Shown piece by piece: positions 1 through 8,338 of a stretch of DNA of 41,461 nucleotides. Numbering within the stretch: position 1 is the stretch's first letter; the number at the start of each line of letters is the position of its first letter. The stretch spans positions 1 through 41,461 of the forward strand of contig CBDUXT010000052.1 of NCBI GenBank assembly GCA_965371245.1, written 5' to 3'. Both the position numbers and the translations under genes were made by a program. This DNA is from CBDUXT01 sp965371245. GTDB lineage: Bacteria; Planctomycetota; Phycisphaerae; UBA1845. Under the pieces are notes generated by a model. That model was not told the origin of the DNA. It saw nothing but the letters and a program-made list of their open reading frames with translations, and searched no databases.

Positions 1-57
1 CGGCTAAAGCCACGGGCCACCCAACCCGCAAGTTTACGCGTGACGATGCACTAGTTC
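1..57. repeat. Partial hairpin repeat, family A, cut by window edge
   Basis: The window opens inside a repeat. The half-hairpin GGCTAAAGCC followed by GGGCCACCCAACC matches the right half of the element at 15795-15963. Positions 42-56 carry the terminus ATGCACTAGT, which is shared with the element at 7781-7949. The left half lies outside the window. Confidence 0.6.
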
Positions 58-100
58 TGTTTCCAGTAAGGTCGGTGCTGTTTCGAGCCATCGGCTCCTG

Positions 101-135
101 CACGGTCGCGGCTCGGATAACACATCGATTGAGAT
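101..135. repeat. Half copy of family B repeat with flank
   Basis: CACGGTCGCGGCTCGG followed by a CATCGATT-containing flank resembles the right arm and flank of the family B element near 40407-40445. Only one arm is present. It lies just past the lysA stop codon. Confidence 0.45.
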
Positions 136-154
136 GCAACGCCGATGCCAGCGC

Positions 155-1435
155 CTACTCGCGTTCCGCTGACACCAGGTCGTCATACGTTTCGCGCCGA
201 CGGATGACACGCACGTCCGCGCCATCGACCAACACCTCGGCCACACGCGGGCGAGAGTTGTATTGGCTGCTCATCGAGAAACCATACGCGCCCGTGGAGA
301 AGATGCAGAGCAGGTCGCCGCGATTGATCGGCGGCAACCATCGATCCTTGGCCAGGAAATCGCCGCTTTCGCAAACCGGGCCGACGATGTCCACCAGCGC
401 GGTGTCGGGCAGCTTCAGATCGGCGCTGCGCCGCGGTGGGACCAAGCCATCCGCGGGCATAACCGGCCAAGCGAAATGAAACGCGCCGTAAAGCGCCGGG
501 CGAAGCAACTCGGTGATCGCGGCGTCCACGATGATGAACCGCTTGTCGCCCGAGGCCTTGGTATAGAGCGTCCGCGTGATGAGCACGCCGGCGTTGGCGG
601 CGATGCACCGTCCCGGCTCAAGCAGCACGGTGAGGTTGCGATCCGCAAGCAGCGGCACGATCCGCTCCGCGTAGACCGACGCGGGTGGGGCCTCGCTGCC
701 GTCGTAGTGGGCGCCGAAGCCGCCGCCGATGTTGATCGCGCGAATGCCGAACCCTTGGCCGCGCAAGTCGTCAATGAGTTCCAGGCCGCGGGTGATCGAC
801 TCGACATAGGGCTCCACGGCGTTCACCGGCGAACCGATGTGCAGGTGGATGCCCACGAGGTCCAGACCCGGATGCGCGGCGAACCGGCGGAAACACGCAA
901 TCGCCCGCTCGCGGTCCACGCCGAACTTCGTCTCTCGCTTGCCGGTCGTGGTGTAGACGTGCGTCTTGGGATCGACGTCGGGATTGACCCGCAGCGCCAC
1001 GCGCGCGGTCGTGCCCTGCTCGACTGCGAGTGCCCCAAGGTTCTCGAGTTCCGCCTCGGACTCGGCGTTGAACCAGCCGATGCGTGCCGCCAGCGCCGTT
1101 CGGATTTCCGCGTCGGTCTTTCCGACGCCCGCGAAGACGATCTGCCCCGGCGACCCGCCGGCCTCGAGGACGCGCCGAAGTTCGCCGCCGCTGACGACAT
1201 CGAAGGAAGAGCCCCGACCGTTTAGCAGCCGAAGAATCGAGAGGTTCTGACAGCTCTTCACGGAGAAGCAGACGGTCGCGTCCACCGGCGAGAAGGCGGC
1301 GCGCACGCGGTCGAAATGGTCGCACAGGGTCTGCGTCGAATAGACGTAGACCGGCGTGCCGTGCTGTTCGGCGATGGTGCGCACGTCCACCGCTTCACAG
1401 TGCAGAACGCCTCGTTCGTAGGAAAAATGATCCAT
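155..1435 (-). CDS. lysA: Diaminopimelate decarboxylase
   Basis: PLP-dependent enzyme that decarboxylates meso-diaminopimelate to L-lysine, the last step of lysine synthesis, in the cytoplasm. The alanine-racemase-type fold III barrel is clear: the PLP lysine lies in FSVKSC near residue 60, followed by TKFGVD, the HLHIGSP strand, the glycine-rich phosphate loop NIGGGFG, EPGR, and the substrate/dimer motifs CESGD and YNSRPR close to the C-terminus. The product is about 426 residues, normal for the family. I chose the ATG at 1435 because the protein then begins MDHFSYERG, like other LysA proteins; a GTG at 1465 would add ten residues. It is divergent from rnhA with a gap under 100 bp that must hold both promoters. 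All key residues appear present. Confidence 0.95.
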   Translation of the reverse strand: MDHFSYERGVLHCEAVDVRTIAEQHGTPVYVYSTQTLCDHFDRVRAAFSPVDATVCFSVKSCQNLSILRLLNGRGSSFDVVSGGELRRVLEAGGSPGQIVFAGVGKTDAEIRTALAARIGWFNAESEAELENLGALAVEQGTTARVALRVNPDVDPKTHVYTTTGKRETKFGVDRERAIACFRRFAAHPGLDLVGIHLHIGSPVNAVEPYVESITRGLELIDDLRGQGFGIRAINIGGGFGAHYDGSEAPPASVYAERIVPLLADRNLTVLLEPGRCIAANAGVLITRTLYTKASGDKRFIIVDAAITELLRPALYGAFHFAWPVMPADGLVPPRRSADLKLPDTALVDIVGPVCESGDFLAKDRWLPPINRGDLLCIFSTGAYGFSMSSQYNSRPRVAEVLVDGADVRVIRRRETYDDLVSAERE

Positions 1436-1529
1436 GGGTGCCCGTTCGCGTTGAAATTGGCTCACCGCCTTTGTCGCCCCTATAGTACGCGAACTTCAAC
1501 GTCACGCACTCTTGCAGGCGATGCTATTT

Positions 1530-2012
1530 ATGACGGACGAACCCGACGTCTACATCTACACCGACGGTGCGTGCAGCGGCAACCCCGGCCCCGGCGGATG
1601 GGGGACGCTGCTGAAACACCCGGCCACCAGGAGCATCAAGACATTCTCCGGCGGTCATCCCCGGACCACCAACAACCGGATGGAGCTTCAGGCCGCCATC
1701 GAGGGACTGAGGGCCTTAAAGAGCGACAAGCGCCTCCGCGTCCACCTGGTCAGCGATGCCCAGTACGTCATCTTCGGGCTGACGGATTGGATCAAAGGCT
1801 GGATCGCCAACAACTGGTGCCGCGGCAAGAAGGGCGGTCCGCCGGTCAAGAACGCCGACCTCTGGCAGGAGCTGCACACGCTGGTACAGGCGCACGACAT
1901 GAGCTACGAGCACGTCCGCGGCCACGCCGGTCACCCGGAAAACGAGGAGTGCGATCGCCTGGCGACCGGAGCCATCAAAGCGATGCGCGAGCGGCAGGCC
2001 GATCGCGCGTAG
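1530..2012 (+). CDS. rnhA: Ribonuclease HI
   Basis: Cytoplasmic endonuclease that cuts the RNA strand of RNA-DNA hybrids (R-loops, Okazaki primers). The catalytic set is visible: D12 in IYTDGACSGNPG, E52 in NNRMELQA, D76 in LVSDAQYV, a histidine in GHAGHPENEE and D142 in CDRLA. The basic handle with the WIKGW and GKKGG segments is typical of bacterial RNase HI. At 160 residues it has standard length. ATG 1530 gives the canonical N-terminus; an in-frame ATG at 1521 would add three residues and sits only 2 bases after the AGG at 1516-1518. It is convergent with the gene ending at 2210 and is followed by the long inverted repeat at 2061-2136. Confidence 0.95.
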   Translation: MTDEPDVYIYTDGACSGNPGPGGWGTLLKHPATRSIKTFSGGHPRTTNNRMELQAAIEGLRALKSDKRLRVHLVSDAQYVIFGLTDWIKGWIANNWCRGKKGGPPVKNADLWQELHTLVQAHDMSYEHVRGHAGHPENEECDRLATGAIKAMRERQADRA

Positions 2013-2060
2013 CCGGCGCGCTTCTGGCGAGATTGTCTTTCCGAGCGGGAAACTCTTTCC

Positions 2061-2136
2061 GAGCCGCGACCGTCAGGGAGCGGGGGTTTGACAGTCGGTC
2101 TTGCCGCGGACAACCGCTCCCTGACGGTCGCGGCTC
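2061..2136. repeat. Family B inverted repeat, 22-bp perfect arms
   Basis: Left arm 2061-2082 (begins GAGCCGCGACCGTCAGGGAG) and right arm 2115-2136 are exact reverse complements, separated by 32 bases. It sits between the convergent genes rnhA and 2210-3079 and could act as a bidirectional transcription stop. Related elements occur at 18105, 34860 and 40350, with half copies at 101 and 32800. Confidence 0.85.
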
Positions 2137-2209
2137 TGTTTGTCGGTACCGTGCTGATAGAGCTTCCAGGAGATACGCGGTGGGACGTCGAGGCGGACCG
2201 AACACGCCG

Positions 2210-3079
2210 TCACGGTGTGCAGTCTTGTGGCGATGACGGCGCGGTGACGTCGTAGGAGGCGGCCGAGGTTCCAGTCGTGCCCGGCTTGCGATGAATCGAG
2301 CCGCCAGCGGGGATGGCTGGGGCGCACGTCCCCAACGTCGCCCATTTGCCGGCTGTCTGGACCAGGGGCTTTCTCGTACCTGCAGGAATCTGCGGCGGCG
2401 AGCCCCAGCAGACGAAATCGAGCACACTCGTGCTCGATGTGAAGAAAAAGTCCTTGTATAGAATGAACTCGCCGCTGGAGTTTGTGGCGTTGTTGAACGG
2501 ACCCGCAAGGTCGGACGGCCACGGAAGCGTGGCATATCCCAGGGCCGGGACCACCATGTTGGCCGGGAGAAGCGAGTACTCGAACGGGGAGCAATACTGG
2601 TACGCTGCGTAGGGCGCCGTTGACAGATCGATGTCACCGCTCGTTGTGTTGAACAACTCGATGAACTCACCCGGCTTGATCTCCGAGAAGATCAGATCGG
2701 GCACGCCGCCAAGCGGCTGGCCGCTTCCATCGTCCATCGGGTTCAGCGCCGCGTTGCAGCAAGATGCACCCCCGAGTAGCTCACCGGTGAACCCGTTTTG
2801 GAACGCGGCGAAGTCCAACAGGTCAACAAGCTGCCCGGCCGGGTCCATCAGGTCTCTAACGAACAGCATCAGGTCGCCCAGATCGACGCTGCAATCGCCG
2901 TTTCGATCGTCCACCGGGCGGCCTTGCGTATCGACGGGCACGCCCCGCGGCGTGTTGCAGCAAACGTCAAGACGGTCGTCCACGCCGTCCATGTCGGTGT
3001 CGGCGCCGACCGCGACCGACGTCGTGAAGGAGACCACGACGGCCAATCCCGCTGCGCAATATCTCGTGAAGCGCCCCAT
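2210..3079 (-). CDS. Secreted dockerin/TSP3-like protein with lamin-tail domain
   Basis: Exported protein of 289 residues. Residues 1-25 form a signal peptide (GLAVVVSFTTSVAVGA, cut before DTD). Residues 27-50 carry a thrombospondin-3-like calcium loop (DTDMDGVDD). Residues 57-95 resemble a planctomycete dockerin/EF-hand segment (NGDCSVDLGD followed by LLDFAAFQNGFTG). From about residue 128 a lamin-tail-like beta domain begins with LIFSEIKPGEFIELFN, a motif typical of the bacterial LTD family. No catalytic site is visible and no C-terminal sorting signal is present. The role is probably surface or extracellular structure; the binding partner is unknown. Domain calls are from motif recognition only. 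Confidence 0.75.
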   Translation of the reverse strand: MGRFTRYCAAGLAVVVSFTTSVAVGADTDMDGVDDRLDVCCNTPRGVPVDTQGRPVDDRNGDCSVDLGDLMLFVRDLMDPAGQLVDLLDFAAFQNGFTGELLGGASCCNAALNPMDDGSGQPLGGVPDLIFSEIKPGEFIELFNTTSGDIDLSTAPYAAYQYCSPFEYSLLPANMVVPALGYATLPWPSDLAGPFNNATNSSGEFILYKDFFFTSSTSVLDFVCWGSPPQIPAGTRKPLVQTAGKWATLGTCAPAIPAGGSIHRKPGTTGTSAASYDVTAPSSPQDCTP

Positions 3080-3430
3080 GACTCGTCCCCTGTGACACGC
3101 CCCAAGGAAGCATCGCCGCCGGCCTCCCCGGTGGACCGCCCGACTCGAATCTGCGCGATTGGCCGCGTCCCCCGCCAGTGTCTCGCTCTGGCATGATTAT
3201 GGCAGATTGCCGCCTGAATGTCCCGCGCTCGCGCGTTGCATCCGATAAAACGGAGACGCCCGCACACTGTGCGGAATCGAAGCGCCGGTCGCGGAATGCC
3301 CCGATCGCAGGTAGAATCACGGACCTCAAGGGCTTACCGGACCGATTCACGGGTCGTCAAAACAAACTCATCGTCCTGCAGGCGACGGCGCAGGGTTGCC
3401 GCCCGCAGGACAACAAAGCGAGGAGAAACG
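3080..3430. other. Divergent intergenic region
   Basis: About 350 bases between two divergently transcribed genes. It must contain both promoters. I see no clear repeat or conserved small gene here. Open frames that extend the phosphatase upstream lack a ribosome binding site. Confidence 0.4.
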
Positions 3431-5023
3431 ATGGAAGCGAGCGTTTGCACTTTCTTGCTCTTGTGGGCGGTTTCCTTCCCGGCCCTCGCGCGGGGAGAGG
3501 ACCCCAAACAATGGTTCCGCGACGGGCGGGCGGCCGTCGAGCGAGCCATGCGCCTCGCCCCGATCAGTCACCGGGCGAGGAACGTGATTCTGTTCATCGG
3601 CGACGGCATGGGTGTATCCACGGTGACGGCCGCCCGGATTCTCGAGGGCCAGCTTCGCGGCGAGACAGGCGAAGAGAACCGGCTGAGTTTCGAGAAGCTG
3701 CCGTACACCGCCCTCATCAAGACGTACAACACCAACCAGCAAACGCCTGACTCCGCGGGGACCATGACCGCGATCGTCACGGGGGTGAAGACCCAGGCCT
3801 GGATGCTGTCGGTCAGTCAGAACGTCACCCTCGGGGATCATACAACCGTCGAAGGTAACGAACTGACCACGATCCTCGAGTTGGCCGAACGCGCCGGCCT
3901 ATCGACCGGCCTGGTCACGACCGCAACCGTGACGCATGCCACGCCGGCGGCCTGTTTCGCCCACAGCCCCAGCCGCCAGTGGGAGGATGACTCGATGATG
4001 TCATCGGCGGCCGTGGCTTCCGGGTTTCCCGACATTGCGCGACAACTGATCGAGTTCGACATCGGAGACGGTCTCGAAGTTGCCTTGGGCGGCGGTCGCA
4101 GACACTTTCTGCCTCGGTCACTCAATGATCCGGAGCGAAAGGGCGTCACCGGGCGCCGAAAGGACGGCCGCGACCTGACAGCTGAGTGGCTGGAGAAACC
4201 GCGCTCCGCGTATGTTTGGAACAAGGAACAGTTCGACAAGGTTGATGTGAGCAAGACGGATCATCTGCTGGGATTGTTCTCGCCGGGATACATGGCCTAC
4301 GAGGTGGACCGCGCGGACGATAAGGCCGGTGAGCCCTCTCTTACCGAAATGACCGAGAAGGCCATCGACCTTCTCGCCGGCAAGAAGAAGGGATATTTCC
4401 TGATGGTCGAGGGCGGACGCATCGACCATGGGCATCACCGGACCAACGCCTACCGGGCGCTGACGGAGACCATCGAGTTTGCCAAGGCGGTCAAGCTCGC
4501 CGTCGAGAAAACGAATCGCCAGGACACCTTGATTATCGTGACCGCCGACCACAGCCACGGCATGACCATGACCGGGTATTCCACCCGCGGGAACCCCATC
4601 CTGGGTAAGGTGCGAACCAACGATCGTCGTGGGAAACCCGCCGGCAGGGACGAAACGGATGCGACGGGACGCCCCTACACGACGCTGAACTACGCCATCG
4701 GTCCGGGCTACACCGGAGCATCGTCCGCGCAGCCGGAAGGGTCCAAGCACTCCCCGCATCCGGCGAGACGGTTCGAGGGCATCACCAAGGGACGACCCGA
4801 CCTGAGCAACGTGGACACGACGGACCCCTCGTATCTGTTCGAATGCACGATCCCGCGTTCCGATGCCGCACACGGCGGCGAGGACGTGGCACTCTATGCC
4901 GACGGGCCCTACGCCCACCTGTTTCGCGGATCGCTCGAACAGAACGTGATTTTCCACGTGATGGCCGAGGCCTTGGGGCTGGTCGGCACGAACGACAAGA
5001 CGGATACCGGGACCACCAAGTGA
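3431..5023 (+). CDS. Alkaline phosphatase, PhoA superfamily
   Basis: Exported metal-dependent phosphomonoesterase of 530 residues. A signal peptide (VCTFLLLWAVSFPALA) ends near residue 20. The family's metal and nucleophile motifs follow: NVILFIGDGMG (D58) and TPDSAGTMTAIVTG, with S108 as the expected nucleophile. EGGRIDHGHH and TADHSHG supply further zinc and magnesium ligands, and HGGEDVALYADGP supplies the last histidine. ATG 3431 is preceded by an AGGAG six bases upstream and starts directly at the signal peptide. It likely forms an operon with the RidA-like gene 19 bases downstream. Substrate is not predictable from sequence. A Pho box was not identified. Confidence 0.92.
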   Translation: MEASVCTFLLLWAVSFPALARGEDPKQWFRDGRAAVERAMRLAPISHRARNVILFIGDGMGVSTVTAARILEGQLRGETGEENRLSFEKLPYTALIKTYNTNQQTPDSAGTMTAIVTGVKTQAWMLSVSQNVTLGDHTTVEGNELTTILELAERAGLSTGLVTTATVTHATPAACFAHSPSRQWEDDSMMSSAAVASGFPDIARQLIEFDIGDGLEVALGGGRRHFLPRSLNDPERKGVTGRRKDGRDLTAEWLEKPRSAYVWNKEQFDKVDVSKTDHLLGLFSPGYMAYEVDRADDKAGEPSLTEMTEKAIDLLAGKKKGYFLMVEGGRIDHGHHRTNAYRALTETIEFAKAVKLAVEKTNRQDTLIIVTADHSHGMTMTGYSTRGNPILGKVRTNDRRGKPAGRDETDATGRPYTTLNYAIGPGYTGASSAQPEGSKHSPHPARRFEGITKGRPDLSNVDTTDPSYLFECTIPRSDAAHGGEDVALYADGPYAHLFRGSLEQNVIFHVMAEALGLVGTNDKTDTGTTK

Positions 5024-5042
5024 ACCGAAGGAGACTTGGCCG

Positions 5043-5438
5043 ATGACCATTCAACGCGTGTTTACGGGAACGCCCTGGGAGAAGGAGGTTGGCTACTGCC
5101 GGGCGCTTCGCACGGGTGACCGTGTGTTTGTCACCGGGACGACCTCGTTTGAAGAAGACGGAACGGTCCACGCCCCCGGGGACGGTTACGCCCAGGCGAG
5201 GCGATGCCTCGAGACGATCGAAAAGGCGCTGCGCGAGGTCGGCGCGAACATGGCGGACGTCGCCAGAACCCGGATGTTCGTCACCGACATTGGCCGATGG
5301 CGTGAGTTCGGTCGGGCGCACAACGAACTGTTCGCCGAGCACCCGCCCACCACAACGATGGTCGAGATCAAGTCGCTCATCGACCCTGCCATGCTGATCG
5401 AGATCGAGGCGGACGCGGTGGTCGCGGACGGTCGATAG
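5043..5438 (+). CDS. Rid (YjgF/YER057c/UK114) family protein
   Basis: Small cytoplasmic protein of 131 residues with the complete Rid fold: GDRVFVTGTTSFEEDG, the QARRCLETIEKALREVGA helix, TRMFVTDI, and IEIEADAVV at the end. Archetypal RidA deaminates reactive enamine/imine intermediates from PLP enzymes and needs an arginine in the late P-A-R-S strand. Here that segment reads PPTTTMVE near residues 101-108, so the arginine appears replaced by threonine. That points to one of the Rid4-7-type subfamilies without proven deaminase activity. The start has AGGAG nine bases upstream. It follows the alkaline phosphatase gene closely and is probably cotranscribed with it. Confidence 0.9.
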   Translation: MTIQRVFTGTPWEKEVGYCRALRTGDRVFVTGTTSFEEDGTVHAPGDGYAQARRCLETIEKALREVGANMADVARTRMFVTDIGRWREFGRAHNELFAEHPPTTTMVEIKSLIDPAMLIEIEADAVVADGR

Positions 5439-5536
5439 ACCGGCTTCGCTCAATTCCCAACGGTACACGAGACCCGGTGTGTGACAGTTTTGGCGGGCCG
5501 TGAAAGCCATCTTGATGATGGCACGCCGCGTCAGAG

Positions 5537-5658
5537 CCGTGGGCGCAAGCCCACGGACACGATGCGAACAATCACGCGCTTCTACGATACTAGGCCGGTC
5601 ACAGGGCTCGCGCCCTGTGCTCTGAGAACTGCCCGCCGATTCGGTCATGCACCCCACG
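5537..5658. repeat. Family D repeat with two perfect hairpins
   Basis: Contains CCGTGGGC-gcaa-GCCCACGG (5537-5556) and CACAGGGC-tcgc-GCCCTGTG (5600-5619). The whole segment recurs in inverted orientation at 41343-41461. It lies between the convergent ridA-like and redoxin genes. Confidence 0.85.
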
Positions 5659-5672
5659 AGACCCCACCGGGC

Positions 5673-5710
5673 AAGAAAAAGGCGCGAGCAGGCGTTGGCT
5701 TGCTCGCGCC
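5673..5710 (-). terminator. Intrinsic terminator of the redoxin gene
   Basis: On the minus strand a perfect 10-bp stem (GGCGCGAGCA with TGCTCGCGCC, 10-base loop) is followed directly by TTTTTCTT. It starts about 33 bases after the stop codon at 5743, a textbook rho-independent terminator position. Confidence 0.85.
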
Positions 5711-5742
5711 GAATGGGCTTGTCACTCTTCTTGGTGCTCTTC

Positions 5743-6669
5743 CTAGAGCTTATCGATCTCGTGAAGGATCGCTTCCCAAGAGGCGCGCTGATGAATCAGC
5801 ATCGGGAAGATCTCGCGCACGATGCCCTTCTTGTCGATCAGGTACGCCGTCGTGCGGTCGTAGCGTGGCGTGTCTTTTCGATCGATATCGGCCACGATGT
5901 CGAACGGCGGGCTCCCCTTGAACTTACGCAGGAAGCGCCCGTGCGACCTGAGGTCCGTGTCTTCCTGCGCTACGGCGATGACCACGGTATCGCGACTCGT
6001 GAATTCGTCGTACATCTTCTGCAACTCGACCAGTTGCGTCGCGCAGAACGGTCACCAATGGGCCCGATAGGTCGTGATGATGACGTTCTTCTTCCCTCGG
6101 AACTGGGCCAGGGTCACCGTCGAACCGTCGGCGCGGGGAAGCGCGAAGTCCGGGGCCTCGTCGCCGATTTGCAGCACGTCGCTTTGACCCCACCGGCTGT
6201 TGGCGGCCGAGTCCGGCGTACTCGTTGCCTTGGGGGCAACCGGCAGTGACAGCCTGCGGCGAATGAACCAGGCATCGTCGGGGCTCTCGCTGGCGTACGA
6301 GAGGAAGCTGAGTCCGAACGCCTCGCCCGGCTTTGGTTCCTTAATCAACTCGAAACCGATTCTCTCGCGCCGCTTCTTCGCCAGCCGCTCGAACGGCTCC
6401 TGCAGGAACTCGTTGCGGGAGAGCTCGCGGTAGCTTTCGAGCACCTTGCCCGTGAGTTTGACCGACGGGGGTACGTCAATCTGCAGGATTGGTGCCTTGA
6501 TGCCCGCCCGGCCGCCGGACCAGCCCTTTTTGAACTTCACGTCGAGGATGATCTCGTACTTCTGCCCAACCGAAAGCGACGGCGCGTCGAGCCGGGCCGA
6601 TACGGTGACCGCGTCATCCGGCACGGGCCCCGTGGCCACCAGCCACGGAATCAGGGATACGTACCACAT
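5743..6669 (-). CDS. Redoxin-domain protein, probable selenoprotein (UxxC)
   Basis: A 308-residue exported or membrane-associated thiol-redox protein read through one in-frame TGA at 6054-6052. Residues 1-16 are signal-like (MWYVSLIPWLVATGPV). Residues 20-145 form a beta-rich domain that resembles the N-terminal domain of DsbD-like proteins. From about 166 an AhpC/TSA-type redoxin domain begins (IGDEAPDFALPRADG). The active-site strand reads ITTYRAHW-TGA-PFC, so the stop sits exactly where peroxiredoxin-like proteins have the first cysteine of CPFC. The frame then continues for 102 codons with intact redoxin sequence (ELQKMYDEF, PFDIVAD, AYLIDKKGIVREIF) and ends before an intrinsic terminator. 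The start has AGGAGGT six bases upstream. A SECIS-like hairpin follows the TGA. I infer selenocysteine insertion; a nonsense mutation is the alternative. No sel genes are in the window. Confidence 0.82.
6017..6048 (-). promoter_or_regulatory. Candidate bacterial SECIS hairpin
   Basis: Starting 4 bases after the TGA, TTCTG pairs with CAGAA, and an inner perfect stem CAACT/AGTTG closes a GGTCG loop. The loop begins with GGUC about 21 bases after the UGA, matching the position and the GGU apical sequence known from the E. coli fdhF SECIS. A 7-base one-sided bulge separates the two stems. Confidence 0.7.
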
Positions 6670-7143
6670 GCGAACACCTCCTGGTCGTCTTCAAGAAACA
6701 GCATCAAACCGTAAGCGCCGGCGGCCCCTGGCGTACGGGAACGCTCCAGCTCGGCCACAAGGCGATCATACTACCTACAGACCACCCTCGCCGCTGGTCC
6801 CTGGATCCAATCGACGGCCTTGTTGCGCCGGTGAGACGCAAGGGATGCGAGCGAATCGTGATCGCGGACGCGCCGGTAGCGGACGCACCCCCGCTCGTTC
6901 CGCGCTCCGCGAGACGCGGGCTCCGTCGCGTCGCGGAAAGCCGAGCAAGCCATGTAAGCACATGCAATACAAAGGTTTACAATCAGTCCGGCGATTCCAT
7001 GGCGGCTCGACTGGCTCCAGGCGGCCGGCCTCGGTATCGGTTCTCAGTGCTGGCATCAAGTCCTCGGCATGTGTGCTCCGATAACAAGAGGGGCCGCGTT
7101 TCCCGTCGGAGACGGATCACCAGGTCGCATGGAGGCGACGCAT
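6670..7143. other. Intergenic region, divergent promoters
   Basis: About 470 bases between divergent genes. Several open frames cross it, but none has protein-like composition or a ribosome binding site. No recognisable repeat, RNA gene or riboswitch was seen. Confidence 0.35.
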
Positions 7144-7785
7144 ATGCAGTCGAGCGCATTGGGCAAGAGACGTTCGGAGTCGCAGCAACGCCGCCGCGCG
7201 CCCCAAGAGCCGTTGCGGATCGATCTGGCCTTCTCTGGTGGCGGGCTCATTCCTACTGACGCTCCCCCCGGTCCCGTGGCGTTGGCGCTCGAGACCACCG
7301 ACAGCGCGGGCGAACTCGCGGCCTGGCTCGACGACGAGTGGTGGGCCGACGCCATCCAGCTCTGGGGCGACCGCGATGTCACGATCCACGTCGCGCCCAC
7401 GCCCGAGGCGCTTCTGCACCCGGTGTCGCTCTATTTCTTTGAGATGGTGCGCCGAGTGATCGACAACTGGCGCCTCGTCGCCTACGCCTACGTCGAGGAC
7501 TTTGCGGAGGATGAAGAGATGATACAACTCGCCGGCGCGCTGTACCACGAGGTGCGGTTCATCGACGGACCTCGTCCGGGCGTGCCCCGGTCGGACCGCT
7601 TCACAGGCGACCTCTCGCTGGAGACACTCTTTGGCCGCATCCGCAAGGAGCAGGCTCGCCAAGGGCGCGGCATGCCCGTTCTCGTTCGGCTTCCGTCGTC
7701 GCATGTCGGACCGACCTTCTCATCCAAGGCCCCGCCGCCCGCGCGCCTGTCCGAGGCTGCCAAGCCGACCATCGATCGCCACTAG
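7144..7785 (+). CDS. Uncharacterised protein
   Basis: I do not recognise this 213-residue protein. It has a basic disordered N-terminus (KRRSESQQRRR), a globular core of roughly residues 25-180 with alternating strands and helices (RIDLAFSGGGL, VALALETTDSAGELAAWLDDEWW, VTIHVAPTPEALLHPVSLYFFEMVRRVI, LVAYAYVEDF) and a proline-rich tail. No signal peptide or membrane helix is visible, so it is probably cytoplasmic. ATG 7144 has GGAGG eight bases upstream; an in-frame ATG at 7129 overlaps that site and is less likely. The TAG stop lies inside the terminal inverted repeat of the element at 7781-7949, so the element border supplies the stop codon. Confidence 0.75.
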   Translation: MQSSALGKRRSESQQRRRAPQEPLRIDLAFSGGGLIPTDAPPGPVALALETTDSAGELAAWLDDEWWADAIQLWGDRDVTIHVAPTPEALLHPVSLYFFEMVRRVIDNWRLVAYAYVEDFAEDEEMIQLAGALYHEVRFIDGPRPGVPRSDRFTGDLSLETLFGRIRKEQARQGRGMPVLVRLPSSHVGPTFSSKAPPPARLSEAAKPTIDRH

Positions 7786-7949
7786 TGCATCTTCACTCCT
7801 GAATCCGCGGGTTTTCATTACCCGCAACGCCGTGACCGGTCGTGCTAATCAGAGCCTGCCGCGCTAGCGGCGGGACCAGTCCGCGGGCTAGCGCCCGCGG
7901 CTCTGACTCGGCAACGAACCCACAAGACGACGTGTGACCATGCACTAGT
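7781..7949. repeat. MITE-like element with ACTAGTGCAT termini
   Basis: The ends are inverted copies: ACTAGTGCAT at 7781-7790 and ATGCACTAGT at 7940-7949, with further weak similarity inward (GCGGGTT and its complement). The interior holds GCCGC-gcta-GCGGC-like and CCGCGGGC-tagc-GCCCGCGG hairpins (7881-7900). The 169-bp element carries no coding sequence. The left terminus overlaps the stop codon of the preceding gene. Confidence 0.75.
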
Positions 7950-7975
7950 ACTCCGGCGCGCTTGCATTGCTAGGC

Positions 7976-8100
7976 GCCATGCTCACGCTTGCATGAGCAC
8001 GATCGGAAGCTGCACCCACATGGCCACGCAAGCGTGCCCATGCCACTCTGATTCGCAAAACAATCACTTCCCCATCCCTCGTATCACATGTGTCCCACCG
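7976..8100. repeat. Family E repeat, copy 1
   Basis: Starts with GCCATGCTCACGCTTGCATG, an imperfect hairpin, followed by its diverged inverted copy (CGCAAGCGTGCCCATGCC, about 8028-8045) and then by the block CAATCACttCCCCATC. The same order recurs at 40199-40320. The rest of the gap up to 8338 holds a partial GGGTGGCCCGCAGCTCTGAC motif and no gene. Confidence 0.6.
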
Positions 8101-8338
8101 CCATGTCGCGTCACGGTTGGTCTTTCTGGTTGGGTGGCCCGCAGCTCTGACTCGACGTACCCGCGGGGCAGGACGTGTCACGAGCCCCGACTGGCAGGTT
8201 GCCAACAGCTCGCCTTGACCCAAGAATGTCGCCGGATCGGTTTGGCGTCCTCTGTCGCATCGGGCTGCCGTGGACCCCTCCAAGCCGGGCCGTGGTACAC
8301 CGTTCGCAAGAGCCCGGGTACGTAAGAGAGCGAAGGCC

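Noticed and set aside
6052..6054. Redoxin gene as a pseudogene with a nonsense mutation
   Set aside because: The stop is TGA, sits exactly at the redox cysteine position before PFC, is followed by a SECIS-like hairpin, and the rest of the frame is intact up to a terminator. Selenocysteine is the simpler reading.
7781..8240. CRISPR array
   Set aside because: The region is rich in palindromes, but there is no regular spacing of identical direct repeats and no cas gene.
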